A DNA stretch of 64,000 nucleotides from Phycisphaerales bacterium. Its GTDB lineage: Bacteria > Planctomycetota > Phycisphaerae > Phycisphaerales > UBA1924. Position numbers and translations under genes: made by a program. The notes below the pieces were generated by a model. It ran no database searches. It worked only from the letters and a program-made list of their open reading frames with translations, and was not told where the DNA came from. Below are positions 44,407-53,778 of the stretch, piece by piece. Within the stretch, counting starts at the first letter, position 1; the number at the start of each line of letters is the position of its first letter. The stretch spans positions 1 through 64,000 of the forward strand of contig CAJPFG010000033.1 in assembly GCA_905339235.1 (NCBI GenBank). The letters are read 5' to 3'.

Positions 44407-45049
44407 TCCGGCGCAGCCACCGCACGCCGCCGTAGGTCAGCGGCCTGCCGGTCTCCACGCGCACGCCCTCGTTGCGCGTGGTGGCGGCCATGCCGAGGTC
44501 TCGGAACGATGATCCCGCCGCGAGCACGGCGTCGATCCCCCGGGCCACCGGCTGGTGGTACGCGTCGTGAAGAAGAATGTCGGCGCCGGGCGCCGTTACC
44601 CCGACCAGCCCCTCAAGATCCTCCCGCACGCTCGGCTCGGAGTGATCGCCGTCCACGAACACAAAGTCGAACAAACCATCGGCGACGGTCCGGCATTTTG
44701 GGAGATCGGCGGGCGACCGACCTCGAATGAGGGTCGCGCGGTCCGCGATTTGCCCCCAATCAAACTCAAGGGCCGGCTCGGGATCGATAGAGACAAGGAC
44801 GCCGGCCCCCAGGTCGCTGAGGGCGGCGTGGATGATGCGCGAGCCCCCTCCCCAGCGGACGCCGATCTCCAGGCATCGACGCGGCGCCAGCGCGAACACC
44901 AGGGAATACAGGAGAACCCGCTCGCGGGGTTTCTGGTCGGCATGGGCGGTAAGCGCCGTCGCCAGCCGGTGCGGCTGTGCCCGAAGGATCGGGTCGTCGG
45001 AAGATCGAAACGTAAAAGTCGATGGCGACGCGGCGGGGGACTGGGCCAT
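44396..45049 (-). CDS. Class I SAM-dependent methyltransferase (CmcI-like)
   Basis: 217 residues. The SAM-binding loop is CLEIGVRWGGGSRIIHAAL, motif II is VSIDPEPALEF, and FDFVFVDGDHSEPSVREDLEGL is typical of the CmcI/rhamnosyl O-methyltransferase branch. The end GADILLHDAYHQPVARGIDAVL also fits that branch. It probably methylates a sugar hydroxyl or a small molecule. It is convergent with the TPR lipoprotein and divergent from the dipeptidase gene (21 bases between starts). Confidence 0.82.
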   Translation of the reverse strand: MAQSPAASPSTFTFRSSDDPILRAQPHRLATALTAHADQKPRERVLLYSLVFALAPRRCLEIGVRWGGGSRIIHAALSDLGAGVLVSIDPEPALEFDWGQIADRATLIRGRSPADLPKCRTVADGLFDFVFVDGDHSEPSVREDLEGLVGVTAPGADILLHDAYHQPVARGIDAVLAAGSSFRDLGMAATTRNEGVRVETGRPLTYGGVRWLRRTTP

Positions 45050-45069
45050 GCGGAGAGCATCGGCACGGG

Positions 45070-46257
45070 ATGCGTGATGAGATCAGGAAACTGACGGAGC
45101 AAGGCGCCGGTATCATCCCCCGCGTGCCGCACCTGTGGTTTGATGCCCATCTCGATCTCGCGTACCTCGCCGTGCGCGGGCGGGACATGCTTGCGCCGCT
45201 CGGCGCCCTGACCGAGCATTCGGAGGGCCCGCATCACCCCGTCGGGGTCACCCTTCCGGCGTTGAAGGATGGCGGCGTGAAGATGATCCTCGCCACGATC
45301 TTCACCGAATCCATCGGAGCGGATCACGCCGAGGAGTTCACCGCGGAGCAGTACCGCGCGGGCGACTCGGAGGGCGCGTATCGACGTGGCCGGGCGCAAC
45401 TCGAGGCCTACCTGACGTGGGCCGACACCGGGACGTTCGCGGTTGATCTGCGCGAGGGGCTTCGTGCGCCCGAGGGCGTGGGCGAGGTCCGCGGCGGGAT
45501 GGGGGTGGCGGAGGTAGTGCCGCCGCCGCTGGAGAGCCTGGCCGCGAAGATGACGCGCGACGATCGCGTCCACGCCGGGATACTCATGGAGAACGCCGAT
45601 CCGATCCGCGATCCGGAGGAACTGTCGTGGTGGGTGGCCCGCGGTGTGTGCGCGATCGGGCTGGCGTGGGCCCGGCCCGGCCGGTACGCCAACGGGAACA
45701 TGACCCCGCCGGAAGAGCGAACGGGGCTGACCACGCCCGGGCGCGTGCTGGTGCGAGAGATGGATCGGCTGGGCGTGCTTCACGATGCGTCGCACCTCTC
45801 CGACCGCTCGCTCGACGACCTCTTCGGCGAGACGGATCGGGTGGTGATCGCGTCTCACAGCAACTGCCGCGCGTTAGTCGATCGGGACGGCCACCCCCCC
45901 AACCAGCGGCACCTGACGGATCGCGCCATCCGCGAGATTGCAAGGCGCGGCGGGGTCGTGGGGCTGAACCTCTTCTCGCCGTTCCTGATCCGGGGCGGCG
46001 TCAAAGAGCGTCGCGCGACGCTGGATGAAACGCTCGCTCATGTCGAGCGCGTGTGCGACCTGACGGGTTCGACCGATCACGTGGGCCTGGGCAGCGACAT
46101 GGACGGGGGATTCGGGTCCGATCGCCTGACGGCGGGGGTTGACCGCCCGGCCGACTATCGCAAACTGGCCGAAGGACTCGGCAAGCGAGGGTGGACCAAG
46201 GAGCAACTCGAGGGCTTTGCGTGGAAGAACTGGGCCACGGTCATGTCGCGGCGGTGA
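45070..46257 (+). CDS. Membrane (renal-type) dipeptidase, peptidase M19
   Basis: 395 residues. The first zinc ligand pair is WFDAHLDLA (HxD). Later come GLAWARPGRYANG (domain core), VLHDASHLSDRS (His ligand), VIASHSNCRALVDRDGHPPNQRHLTD (His and Arg), and the C-terminal HVGLGSDMDGGFG Asp. This is a binuclear zinc amidohydrolase that hydrolyses dipeptides, including D-residue C-termini. There is no signal peptide, so it is likely cytoplasmic. The start is uncertain: an ATG at 45070 gives 395 residues, and a GTG at 45124 (MPHLWFDAHLDLA) gives 377. I keep the longer one because no better ribosome-binding site decides it. Confidence 0.88.
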   Translation: MRDEIRKLTEQGAGIIPRVPHLWFDAHLDLAYLAVRGRDMLAPLGALTEHSEGPHHPVGVTLPALKDGGVKMILATIFTESIGADHAEEFTAEQYRAGDSEGAYRRGRAQLEAYLTWADTGTFAVDLREGLRAPEGVGEVRGGMGVAEVVPPPLESLAAKMTRDDRVHAGILMENADPIRDPEELSWWVARGVCAIGLAWARPGRYANGNMTPPEERTGLTTPGRVLVREMDRLGVLHDASHLSDRSLDDLFGETDRVVIASHSNCRALVDRDGHPPNQRHLTDRAIREIARRGGVVGLNLFSPFLIRGGVKERRATLDETLAHVERVCDLTGSTDHVGLGSDMDGGFGSDRLTAGVDRPADYRKLAEGLGKRGWTKEQLEGFAWKNWATVMSRR

Positions 46258-47586
46258 TTACCTTGCGACCGGCGTGGTGCCCTCGACGGGGCGGTCTTCG
46301 AGCGCCACGGGTTCGTCGGACTGAGTGCGCACGGCCTCGCCGGGCATGGCGCTGAAGCGAGAGCCGTACAGCGGCAGGCGCCGGTTGGAAGTGCTCTTGG
46401 GGATGAGGGGCGAGGCCATCACCGTCAGCAGAATGACGGCCACGTTCATCGCCAGCAGTTTGTAGGTGCTCGCCTCGCCCGCGTAGACCATGACGCTCAC
46501 GCCCACCACGAGCACGAGCGACACGGGAATCACGAACTGCCAGGCCATCATCATGACCTGATCGAACCGCAGACGCGGGATGGTCCACCGGACCACCATC
46601 ATGAAACACACGGTCAGCACGACCTTGCCGAGGTAGACCAGGAACTTGATCAGCACGGCGCCGAATGTCATCGTCTCGGGGCTGGTCATGGTCTTCAGCC
46701 ACGGGATGAACGGCACGTGGTACCCGCCGAAGAACAGCAGCACCAGGAACGCGCTGCTGGTCACGATGTGGGCGTATTCCGCGAGGAAGAAGAGCGCGAA
46801 CCGCATGGACGAGTATTCGGTGTGGTACCCGCCCACCAGTTCCTGCTCGGCCTCGGCGTTGTCGAAGGGAGCCCGGTTGCCCTCGGCCATGATGGCGATG
46901 AAGAAGATCAGCGCCGCCAGCGGCTGGGCGACCACGCCCCAGCCTTCGGCGACCTGCAGGCGGATGATGGAGTCGGGGACGACCGTCCCGAAGGCCAGCA
47001 GGGCCGCGAGCAGCGCCAGCCCCAGCGGGATCTCGTAGGAGATCATTTGGGCCGAGCATCGCAGGCCGCCCAGGAACGAGTACTTGTTGTTGCTGGCCCA
47101 CCCGCCCAGCGTCACGCCGTACACGCCCAGCGACGCCACCGCCAGCAGGTACACGATGCCGATGTTCACGTTCGCGCCGGCAATATGCACCGCGACGCCG
47201 CCCGTGACGTCTCCCAGAATCGGCAGAACCCCGTTCCAGATGCCGCCCCACGGGATGATCACAAATCCGACGAGCGCCGGCGCAATCACGATGATCGGCG
47301 CGAGTGAGAACAAGGCCTTGTCCACGCGCGAAGGCGTGAAGTCTTCCTTGATCAGGAACTTGATGCCGTCGGCCAGAGGCTGACCGAATCCCAAGGCGCC
47401 GCGGAGGAACTTCAGCGCGGGCAGGCCGAAGTCAAAGCCCACGCGGTTGGGGCCGATCCGGTCCTGGATGTACGCGGAAATCTTGCGTTCCGCCATCACC
47501 AGGTACGCGACCGTCACCAGGACCACGTGCACCATGATGAGGATGATGACGACGGAAGTGATGAACTGCGGCGTGAGCCAATCCAT
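46258..47586 (-). CDS. nuoH: NADH-quinone oxidoreductase subunit H
   Basis: 442 residues. It is the eight-helix membrane subunit at the quinone entry of complex I. Signatures are RIGPNRVGFDFGLPALKFLRGALGFGQPLADGIKFLIKED (a conserved loop region), NIGIVYLLAVASLGVYGVTLGGWASNNKYSFLGGLR, NRAPFDNAEAEQELVGGYHTEYSSMRFALFFLAEY (quinone-site Glu/Asp) and the family end. The C-terminal tail (about 40 residues, RLPLYGSR to AR) extends beyond the usual length and is polar. No other nuo gene is in this window, upstream or downstream, so the complex I operon is split in this genome. Confidence 0.93.
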   Translation of the reverse strand: MDWLTPQFITSVVIILIMVHVVLVTVAYLVMAERKISAYIQDRIGPNRVGFDFGLPALKFLRGALGFGQPLADGIKFLIKEDFTPSRVDKALFSLAPIIVIAPALVGFVIIPWGGIWNGVLPILGDVTGGVAVHIAGANVNIGIVYLLAVASLGVYGVTLGGWASNNKYSFLGGLRCSAQMISYEIPLGLALLAALLAFGTVVPDSIIRLQVAEGWGVVAQPLAALIFFIAIMAEGNRAPFDNAEAEQELVGGYHTEYSSMRFALFFLAEYAHIVTSSAFLVLLFFGGYHVPFIPWLKTMTSPETMTFGAVLIKFLVYLGKVVLTVCFMMVVRWTIPRLRFDQVMMMAWQFVIPVSLVLVVGVSVMVYAGEASTYKLLAMNVAVILLTVMASPLIPKSTSNRRLPLYGSRFSAMPGEAVRTQSDEPVALEDRPVEGTTPVAR

Positions 47587-47723
47587 AGGGTGAAAAGTGT
47601 AGGGGAGAGCGCCCCGCCCCGCACGCCCATCGAGCCAAACCCAGGCCGGAATCCACAGGCGCCATTAGCTCCGCTCGTGCAGACCAGCCGCCAAGTGCCG
47701 CGCTATCGTTCCCACCTTGCACC

Positions 47724-47804
47724 GGCCGGGTGCCAGAGTGGACAAATGGAGCGGATTGCAAATCCGTTGCGCAAGCTTCGTGGGTTCGAATCCCACCCCG
47801 GCCT
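47724..47804 (+). tRNA. tRNA-Cys (anticodon GCA), extended variable region
   Basis: 81 bases. The acceptor stem is GGCCGGG/CCCGGCC with discriminator T at 47804, the Cys identity base. Anticodon stem GCGGA/TCCGT (one G-U) with loop TTGCAAA gives GCA (47758-47760). T-arm GTGGG/CCCAC with TTCGAAT. Between the anticodon stem and the T-arm lie 12 bases (47768-47779) where class I tRNAs have 4-5. CCA is not encoded. Confidence 0.9.
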
Positions 47805-47819
47805 TTTCTCCTGACCGAT

Positions 47820-49616
47820 CTACCTCCCGGAATCGGTTTCGGCCCCTCCCCAGGCCGTGGTATCCACCGCAACGCGGGGAGGTTCAGACTGCCACGGAAG
47901 CATCGGGCGCGGCGTGGCCGATCGGCGGCCCAGCGAGTCGATGCGCATGAGCCCCAGGCGCACTACTCCATCTCGTTCCACCGAGCCCGGTGGCAGAGGA
48001 ACCCTGAACGCCCAGCGGTCGGCGCCGCGCACGACGGTTGTGGTCGTCGGTGGGGGCGCGATTTCCGCCAACTCTTCGGGCAGGCCGGGCACCGCCGGGT
48101 AGTCCACCACGCCGTTCATCTGCACACGCACGATCGACGTGGGGCGTCCGAGCGGGCCGGTGTACACGTAGACCGCCTCTCGCGCCGGGTCGCCCACGCC
48201 GGCGGTCAGTTTGCATTCGACGAACACTTCCCATCGCTTGGATCTGGCCGCGCTGCTGGGCGCCCCGGGCTCTTCAGGCGGCCGGTGCAAGAGCGCGGCG
48301 GTGGCCCAGGAGTCCGGCGGCGCCGAGGTTCGCTGCGTCAGCCAGCCGTTCATCGACCAGTCGAGGAAGAAGGGCGTCAGGGTCAGGCCGGGCGGCGTCA
48401 GCGCAAGAGGGCGCGTCAGGACGCCCAACTCTCCCGACCACCGGCCCACGTGCGCGCTCAGGCGACCCGCCCCGCCCGCGCCGTCAGGCGCGGGCGCGGC
48501 CACAAACTGCCGAGAACTCATCGCCGCGAGGGGCTGTAGATCCGGAGATGTGCCGGGGTCTTTCCAGCCCAGCCACGAGAGGGTCGCGCGATCGAGCAGA
48601 TTCGCGATACCGACGCTGGCCAGCACCTGTCGCCGCGACGAGTCGAGCGTGCCCCCGTCGTCCATGACCCACGCGACCCCCGATTCCTGCTCCTCCAGCC
48701 AGCGTTCCGCGATGCCGCCGCGCCGGATTGGTGAAAGGGTCGGGTCCAGCAGGTCGGCGAGCAGGCGATCGAGTGCTCCCGGGTCGCACCCCCATGCCGG
48801 GGCCCACATTCCGGGGCCGAACTCCACGATGGCGCTGAGGCGTTGCTTGAGTTGCCCGGCCAGTTCGGGATTCTCGCCCCAGAGCCGCGAGAGGGCCACC
48901 CGCCATCGGTCTTCCTGCTGTCGCGCGAGTTCCTCGGCGATGGGGTCATCCAGGCGCGGCGTATCCGCCGAATCCGGATGGAGGCCGTTCCTGGCCAGTT
49001 GCCAGCGCCATCGTGTGATCGGGGAATCGCACTCGCCCGCGAATCGCGCCTCGTCGAGCGCCGCTTCCGGCATCGCGGCCGGACGCGTCGGACGCCACGG
49101 GTCCCACTGCGATCCCCGCTCGGCGCGCGCCAGGGTCACAGGCGGGGGAAGCCAGTTCGTCTGGATGCGCTCGCCGTTGATGATCAGGTCGTGCCCCGCG
49201 CCGTCGATCGGCGGATCGAAACACGCCACCCATAGCCCCACATCGCCCGGCGTTTCGCCCTCGCGGAGTTGTTCGGATGACCAACGCACGTCCCATGCCA
49301 GCCAGGGCTCCGGCGCCTGGTCGCCGGGTCCGAATCCGGCGGTTCGCATCCGCACGTGGTGTACGGTCGCGGGCACCTCGCCCCCTTCCCAGAGGGCGAT
49401 GCTCACCGGTCTGCCGGGTTTGGCCGTGATCGGGATCACCACCCGGCGGCCAAGCACCGCGTCAATTCGAGGGGAGGGGGCGATTGCCGGCAATATCTCC
49501 ACCGAGGCGCTGTCCGTGGGAGGCGGGGGCGTGGTGGAAGTGGCGCAACCCTGGCAGAGCACCGCGAGCGCGCATAGCAGCCCGGCTCGACGGAATTGCA
49601 GACGGAATGTCGGCAT
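47820..49616 (-). CDS. Probable lipoprotein of unknown function, MoxR partner
   Basis: 598 residues. The N-terminus (MPTFRLQFRRAGLLCALAVLCQGC) is a lipoprotein-like signal with Cys at residue 24, although CQGC is an atypical lipobox. The body is rich in Pro, Trp and Arg, with repeated WDVRW/WRWQL/RWSGEL-type strands. I recognise no catalytic motif. It begins 11 bases after the stop of the MoxR ATPase on the same strand, so the two are co-transcribed, which suggests that it is assembled or inserted with MoxR help. The start ATG at 49616 is preferred. The upstream frame lacks a signal. Confidence 0.75.
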   Translation of the reverse strand: MPTFRLQFRRAGLLCALAVLCQGCATSTTPPPPTDSASVEILPAIAPSPRIDAVLGRRVVIPITAKPGRPVSIALWEGGEVPATVHHVRMRTAGFGPGDQAPEPWLAWDVRWSSEQLREGETPGDVGLWVACFDPPIDGAGHDLIINGERIQTNWLPPPVTLARAERGSQWDPWRPTRPAAMPEAALDEARFAGECDSPITRWRWQLARNGLHPDSADTPRLDDPIAEELARQQEDRWRVALSRLWGENPELAGQLKQRLSAIVEFGPGMWAPAWGCDPGALDRLLADLLDPTLSPIRRGGIAERWLEEQESGVAWVMDDGGTLDSSRRQVLASVGIANLLDRATLSWLGWKDPGTSPDLQPLAAMSSRQFVAAPAPDGAGGAGRLSAHVGRWSGELGVLTRPLALTPPGLTLTPFFLDWSMNGWLTQRTSAPPDSWATAALLHRPPEEPGAPSSAARSKRWEVFVECKLTAGVGDPAREAVYVYTGPLGRPTSIVRVQMNGVVDYPAVPGLPEELAEIAPPPTTTTVVRGADRWAFRVPLPPGSVERDGVVRLGLMRIDSLGRRSATPRPMLPWQSEPPRVAVDTTAWGGAETDSGR

Positions 49617-49627
49617 GTATCGTCGCC

Positions 49628-50680
49628 TCACGGTGCTTCCAGTGGGAGTGTGCCCACGAGGTTCTCGATCACGGCGTCCGGCGTCATGCCCTCGGCATGG
49701 CTCTCGAAGTTCATGATTATCCGGTGCCGCAGCGCGGGCATGGCCGCGGCCCGCAGGTCGTCGGTCGATACGGCGAAGCGGCCATCCAGGATGGCGCGGC
49801 ACTTGGCCGCGAGAATGATCGCCTGGGCCGCGCGCGGGCTCGCGCCCAGCCGCACGTACTTGCTCACCATCGGTGTCGCGAACGCCTCGCCCGGATGCGT
49901 ACCCAGCACCAGCCGCACCGCGTAGTCCTGAGCGTGATGAGCGACGGGCACGCGACGGAGCAGCCGGCCGTGCTCGATCACCCGCCCCGAATCCAGCACC
50001 GGCTGCACGTCGCTCTCCGAGGCGCCGGTCGTGCGCCCGATGATCTCGTGGAGTTGCTCGCGGCTGGGCGCCCGCACAAGCAACTTGAAGAAGAACCGGT
50101 CCAACTGGGCTTCGGGAAGCGGATAGGTGCCCTCCTGTTCGATGGGATTCTGGGTCGCCAGCACGAGGAACGGCTCGGGCAGGGGGTGTGTCACCCCGCC
50201 CACGGTCACGTTCCGCTCCTGCATCGCCTCCAAGAGGGCTGACTGGGTCTTGGGAGTGGCGCGGTTGATCTCGTCCGCGAGAAGGATCTGCCCGAAGATC
50301 GGACCTCGCTGGAACACGAAACGCCGCTCGCGCCGCCCCGATTCGGTCTCGACTTCGTGCACCACCGTCGTGCCCGTGACGTCCGCGGGCATCAGGTCGG
50401 GCGTGAACTGGATTCTCGAAAAGGTCAGCCGCACCGCGCGGGCGAGGGTCCGCACCAGCAGCGTCTTCCCAATCCCTGGCACGCCCTCCAGCAGCACGTG
50501 CCCGCCCACGAACAGCGCCGTCAGCACCCCCTCGACGATCTCGTCCTGGCCGACCACGGCGCGGCCGATCTGCTCCTTCACCGCTCCGAAGTCCCGTCGA
50601 AGTTGTTCGACCCCGGCGAGGACCTGGTCCGGGGTGAGGGTCGTGGCGGCGGCGGGGGTTGTGGATGTGGTTTGTGTCAT
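49628..50680 (-). CDS. MoxR-family AAA+ ATPase
   Basis: 350 residues. Walker A is GVPGIGKT (66-73) and Walker B is ILLADEINRA. Sensor 1 is LATQNPIEQEGTYPLPEAQLDRF, and the DRFFFKL and AAAMPALRHRIIMNFESHAEG ends are family marks. MoxR ATPases help VWA-domain partners in assembly or metal loading. The VWA partner (51814-53745) is on the same strand but separated from it by an SMP-30-like gene on the opposite strand. The usual DUF58 gene between MoxR and VWA is absent here. The start ATG at 50680 faces the SMP-30-like gene across 67 bases. Confidence 0.92.
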   Translation of the reverse strand: MTQTTSTTPAAATTLTPDQVLAGVEQLRRDFGAVKEQIGRAVVGQDEIVEGVLTALFVGGHVLLEGVPGIGKTLLVRTLARAVRLTFSRIQFTPDLMPADVTGTTVVHEVETESGRRERRFVFQRGPIFGQILLADEINRATPKTQSALLEAMQERNVTVGGVTHPLPEPFLVLATQNPIEQEGTYPLPEAQLDRFFFKLLVRAPSREQLHEIIGRTTGASESDVQPVLDSGRVIEHGRLLRRVPVAHHAQDYAVRLVLGTHPGEAFATPMVSKYVRLGASPRAAQAIILAAKCRAILDGRFAVSTDDLRAAAMPALRHRIIMNFESHAEGMTPDAVIENLVGTLPLEAP

Positions 50681-50747
50681 GGGTCGTGTGGGCGGATATC
50701 GTACCGCCGCGTTTCGTCTTCGCACGCCACCCTCACCGGAGCCCACC

Positions 50748-51764
50748 ATGGTCCGTTTTTCCGTGATCGCCGCTCTCACCCTCGCCGGAATCGCCTCGGC
50801 CCAGGATCAGCCCGCCAAACCGGACGCAGAAAAGCCCGCGCAGCCGGCGCCGGCTCAACCGGCCACGCCCGAAGCGCCGAAAGAGGCGCCCGCCGGGCCA
50901 TCGTTCTTTTCGGGTGAGTACGCGGAACTGCTCAGCGAGGGGCACACCTTCGTTGAAGGGCCGTGCTGGGTCCCGACCAAGGAGGGTGGGTTCTTCCTCT
51001 TCTGCGATCGGGTGAAGGACGGCGGGAAGACGCTGCGTTGGAGCGGGGAAGGCAAGCCCGAGGATTGGCGCGTTCCCAGCGGGTCGGCGATCGGCACGGC
51101 GGTGGACTCGCAGGGCCGCATCTACCAGGCCGAGACGCAGGGCCGGCGGATCACCCGTACGGCGCTGCAGCCGGACGGCAAGCCGGGGCTGACGGAGATC
51201 ATCGCGGACAAGTACCAGAGCAGCAAGTTGAACGCCACGAACGACCTGGTGGTGAAGAAGGACGGCGCGGTCTACTTCACCGATCCCACGTTTTTCACCG
51301 CCAAGGAAGATCTGCAGATGGATTTCTGCGGGATCTTTCGCGCGGGCGCCGACGGCAAGGTGACCTTGCTCGACAACTCCGTCAAGGCGCCCAACGGGCT
51401 GTGTTTCTCGCCCGACGAGTCGCTGCTGTACGTCAACGAGTACAGCCTGAACAAGGTCATGGTCTTCGACGTGAAGAGCGACGGCACGATCGAGAACGGT
51501 CGCACGTTCATCGACTTCGGCAAGCCGACGCCGCAGGCGCGCGGGCGGGCCGACGGCATCCGCTGCGACGCGGACGGAAACGTCTATACCACCGGCCCAC
51601 TGGGCATCGTTGTTCTCTCTCCCAAGGGGGAGCGCGTCGGCGCGTTGCACGTCATGGGCGCCAACAACCTGGCCTTCGGCGGCAAGGACGGCAAGACGCT
51701 CCTGATCACCGCGGGCAACAAGGTGTACACCATCAAGGCGACCCACAAGGGCGCCGGATTCTGA
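50748..51764 (+). CDS. Secreted SMP-30/gluconolactonase-like beta-propeller
   Basis: 338 residues. The signal peptide is MVRFSVIAALTLAGIASAQ, followed by a Pro/Ala-rich linker (about 20-50). The propeller has FVEGPCWVPTKEGGFFLFCDR (metal-binding Glu), KLNATNDLVVKKDGAVYFTDPTFF (Asn, Asp), KAPNGLCFSPDESLLYVNE (Asn) and RADGIRCDADGNVYTTGPLGI (Asp), the metal ligands of the SMP-30 family. It should hydrolyse a lactone or ester outside the cytoplasm. It is inserted between the MoxR and VWA genes on the opposite strand, which suggests a rearrangement of a once continuous operon. Confidence 0.88.
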   Translation: MVRFSVIAALTLAGIASAQDQPAKPDAEKPAQPAPAQPATPEAPKEAPAGPSFFSGEYAELLSEGHTFVEGPCWVPTKEGGFFLFCDRVKDGGKTLRWSGEGKPEDWRVPSGSAIGTAVDSQGRIYQAETQGRRITRTALQPDGKPGLTEIIADKYQSSKLNATNDLVVKKDGAVYFTDPTFFTAKEDLQMDFCGIFRAGADGKVTLLDNSVKAPNGLCFSPDESLLYVNEYSLNKVMVFDVKSDGTIENGRTFIDFGKPTPQARGRADGIRCDADGNVYTTGPLGIVVLSPKGERVGALHVMGANNLAFGGKDGKTLLITAGNKVYTIKATHKGAGF

Positions 51765-51813
51765 AGACCCGGATGCCGGCCGCCGACGGTGCGAGCCAGG
51801 TTCCCCGCCGGCG

Positions 51814-53745
51814 TCACGCTCGCGCGCTCCGCGCGTACACCATCCACTCCGCCAGCAGCAGCAACGCGGCGGCGCCCACGAACCATGTCCAGATCTCGCG
51901 TGGCTCGCGGACGCTCGCGCCCGCCGCGCCCGCGCGGGTCGCCACGGGCACGTCCGCGGGGCTTTGCAGCCCGCTCTCGCGTTCGTCGGCGAGATTGACG
52001 GCCAGTGCGCGAATCGAGGCCGGACCGCTCACGAGGTAGACCCCGGCCCGCGTGATCGCCCCCGTCCGCACCTCGCCCGGGCCGATCGCGTTGACGCGCA
52101 CCTCGGTCGGACCACGGAGCACGATTTCCCCCGCGCCGGTCGCGCGAACCACGGCCGGGGCCGCGGTGCGGTAGGACTCGCCCACCGACGCCTCGCCCCG
52201 CATGGTGAGGTAATCCACGGCGGAGGCGAGAAACACCGGAAATCCGGCCTGGAGCGGCCAGTTCGATTGCGAGAGATCAAACGCGACAATCAGCCGCCGC
52301 ACGCCCCCATGTTCGCTCAGTCCGACCAGCGAACCCCGTGGTCCCTGGGCCAACTCCTCCAGACCCGGCCCCGGCGTCAGTCGCATCGGAATCGACTTGG
52401 CGACCACCAGCGAGTCGAGCGACACGTACCGAAGCACCGGATGTGAGCGCTTCCACAGCACCACGCCGGCCGCGGCCGGCTCCTCCTCGCTCGCTTCGAT
52501 CCCCTCGATCGACGGCACGGCCCCGAAGTGCAGCGACGGGCAGCGCGGCAGCACGCTCGGCGTAACGCGATCGAACACAACCAGGTCCACAAACTCCATC
52601 TCGCCCCGCGAGGCGCTCTGCTCGTAGACCTCGGGCGTCAGCCGCTCCAGCCGCCGCAAGCCCAACTCCTCCATGGCGTCGCTCAAAAGCCACGAGCCCG
52701 CGTGGTCCTTCGGCTCTCCAGACCCCTCGGGCCGCACCAGCCACGCCGCGGGACGCGTGGGCGGAGGCAGCACGAGCGCGGCGGCGTTGTCGCAGTCCAG
52801 GGCGTCCACGCGCGAGAGGGACGCCATCAACACTCCGCCCGAAGGACTGGCCAACTCGATGCTCACGGTTCGATGACCGACGCTTTCGGCTCCAGCGGGC
52901 ACTTCCACCGCCCGCCTCGCGACCATCTGCCCGTCAAGCGACACCGCCAGAGGCGAGGCTTTCTCCTCGCGCGATGCGTTCACTACATCCAGGAACACCC
53001 GCACCATTCCCGGGTCCCGCGCGTCGCGCTGCGCGGCCAGGGCCACGATCCCCAGATTGTCCGAGTCCGTGCCCGATCCCGGCCCCACGCGCTCGTATCG
53101 CAAGTGGATCGGTGATTGCGCTGTCGCGTCGTACGCCACGCCGCCGTCGCTGATCAGCACCGCCGATGGGGTTCGCTCTTCGTCGCCGCCTCCCAGGGCC
53201 GCGGCCAACTCCATGGCCGGTCGCAACTCCCCGGGCTGATCGGTGCCCGCCACCCGGTCGAGCGAATCTCTCAGCAGGGTGCGAGACGAGGTGAAGTCGC
53301 ACAGGAGCGACGGCTCCGCCGCGAACGCCACGATCGCGACGCGCCGGCCCGATCCCGACCGGCCGGCATTGATCAACTCGCGGGCGCGGGCCTTGGCGGC
53401 GTCGAGTCGGGTCGGGCCGCCCGCGACGTCACGGGCGCTCATCGACGCGGAGCAATCCAGCAGCAGGATGACCCGATCTCCTTGCCCGGCGACTCCGAGA
53501 ATCGCGGGCCGTCCGGCAGCGGTGAGCAGGAGCGTGAGCAGCGCCAGGTGCAGGAAAAGCAACCACGACGGACGCAGCATGCGCCAGGGCACGTTGGCCT
53601 GCACGTCTTTCGCGGCGGGCGGCCAGAAGAGGATCGTGGACACACGCACCGGCCGCCGCCGCAGTTTCAGCAGGTAGAGCGCGATGAGGATCGGCAGCGT
53701 GATCGCCGCGGCAACGATCGCCACGCTTGGAGCGAGAAGGGTCAC
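51814..53745 (-). CDS. BatA-like membrane protein with VWA domain
   Basis: 643 residues. The N-terminal BatA region has two helices (about 7-26, 60-76), then the VWA domain from about 90 (RVILLLDCSASMSA; MIDAS D97, S99, S101) with a later GGVAYDATA. A long extracytoplasmic beta-rich part and a C-terminal helix (WTWFVGAAALLLLAEWMVYARS) follow. Such proteins cooperate with MoxR ATPases in envelope stress or protein assembly. The start ATG at 53745 is the family beginning (MTLLAPSVAIVAAAITLPILIALYLLKLRR). It lies 33 bases after rlmE on the same strand. The two are not functionally linked. Confidence 0.88.
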   Translation of the reverse strand: MTLLAPSVAIVAAAITLPILIALYLLKLRRRPVRVSTILFWPPAAKDVQANVPWRMLRPSWLLFLHLALLTLLLTAAGRPAILGVAGQGDRVILLLDCSASMSARDVAGGPTRLDAAKARARELINAGRSGSGRRVAIVAFAAEPSLLCDFTSSRTLLRDSLDRVAGTDQPGELRPAMELAAALGGGDEERTPSAVLISDGGVAYDATAQSPIHLRYERVGPGSGTDSDNLGIVALAAQRDARDPGMVRVFLDVVNASREEKASPLAVSLDGQMVARRAVEVPAGAESVGHRTVSIELASPSGGVLMASLSRVDALDCDNAAALVLPPPTRPAAWLVRPEGSGEPKDHAGSWLLSDAMEELGLRRLERLTPEVYEQSASRGEMEFVDLVVFDRVTPSVLPRCPSLHFGAVPSIEGIEASEEEPAAAGVVLWKRSHPVLRYVSLDSLVVAKSIPMRLTPGPGLEELAQGPRGSLVGLSEHGGVRRLIVAFDLSQSNWPLQAGFPVFLASAVDYLTMRGEASVGESYRTAAPAVVRATGAGEIVLRGPTEVRVNAIGPGEVRTGAITRAGVYLVSGPASIRALAVNLADERESGLQSPADVPVATRAGAAGASVREPREIWTWFVGAAALLLLAEWMVYARSARA

Positions 53746-53778
53746 GCGGGAGGGTAGAGTCGCCGGGACTTCGGGCCT

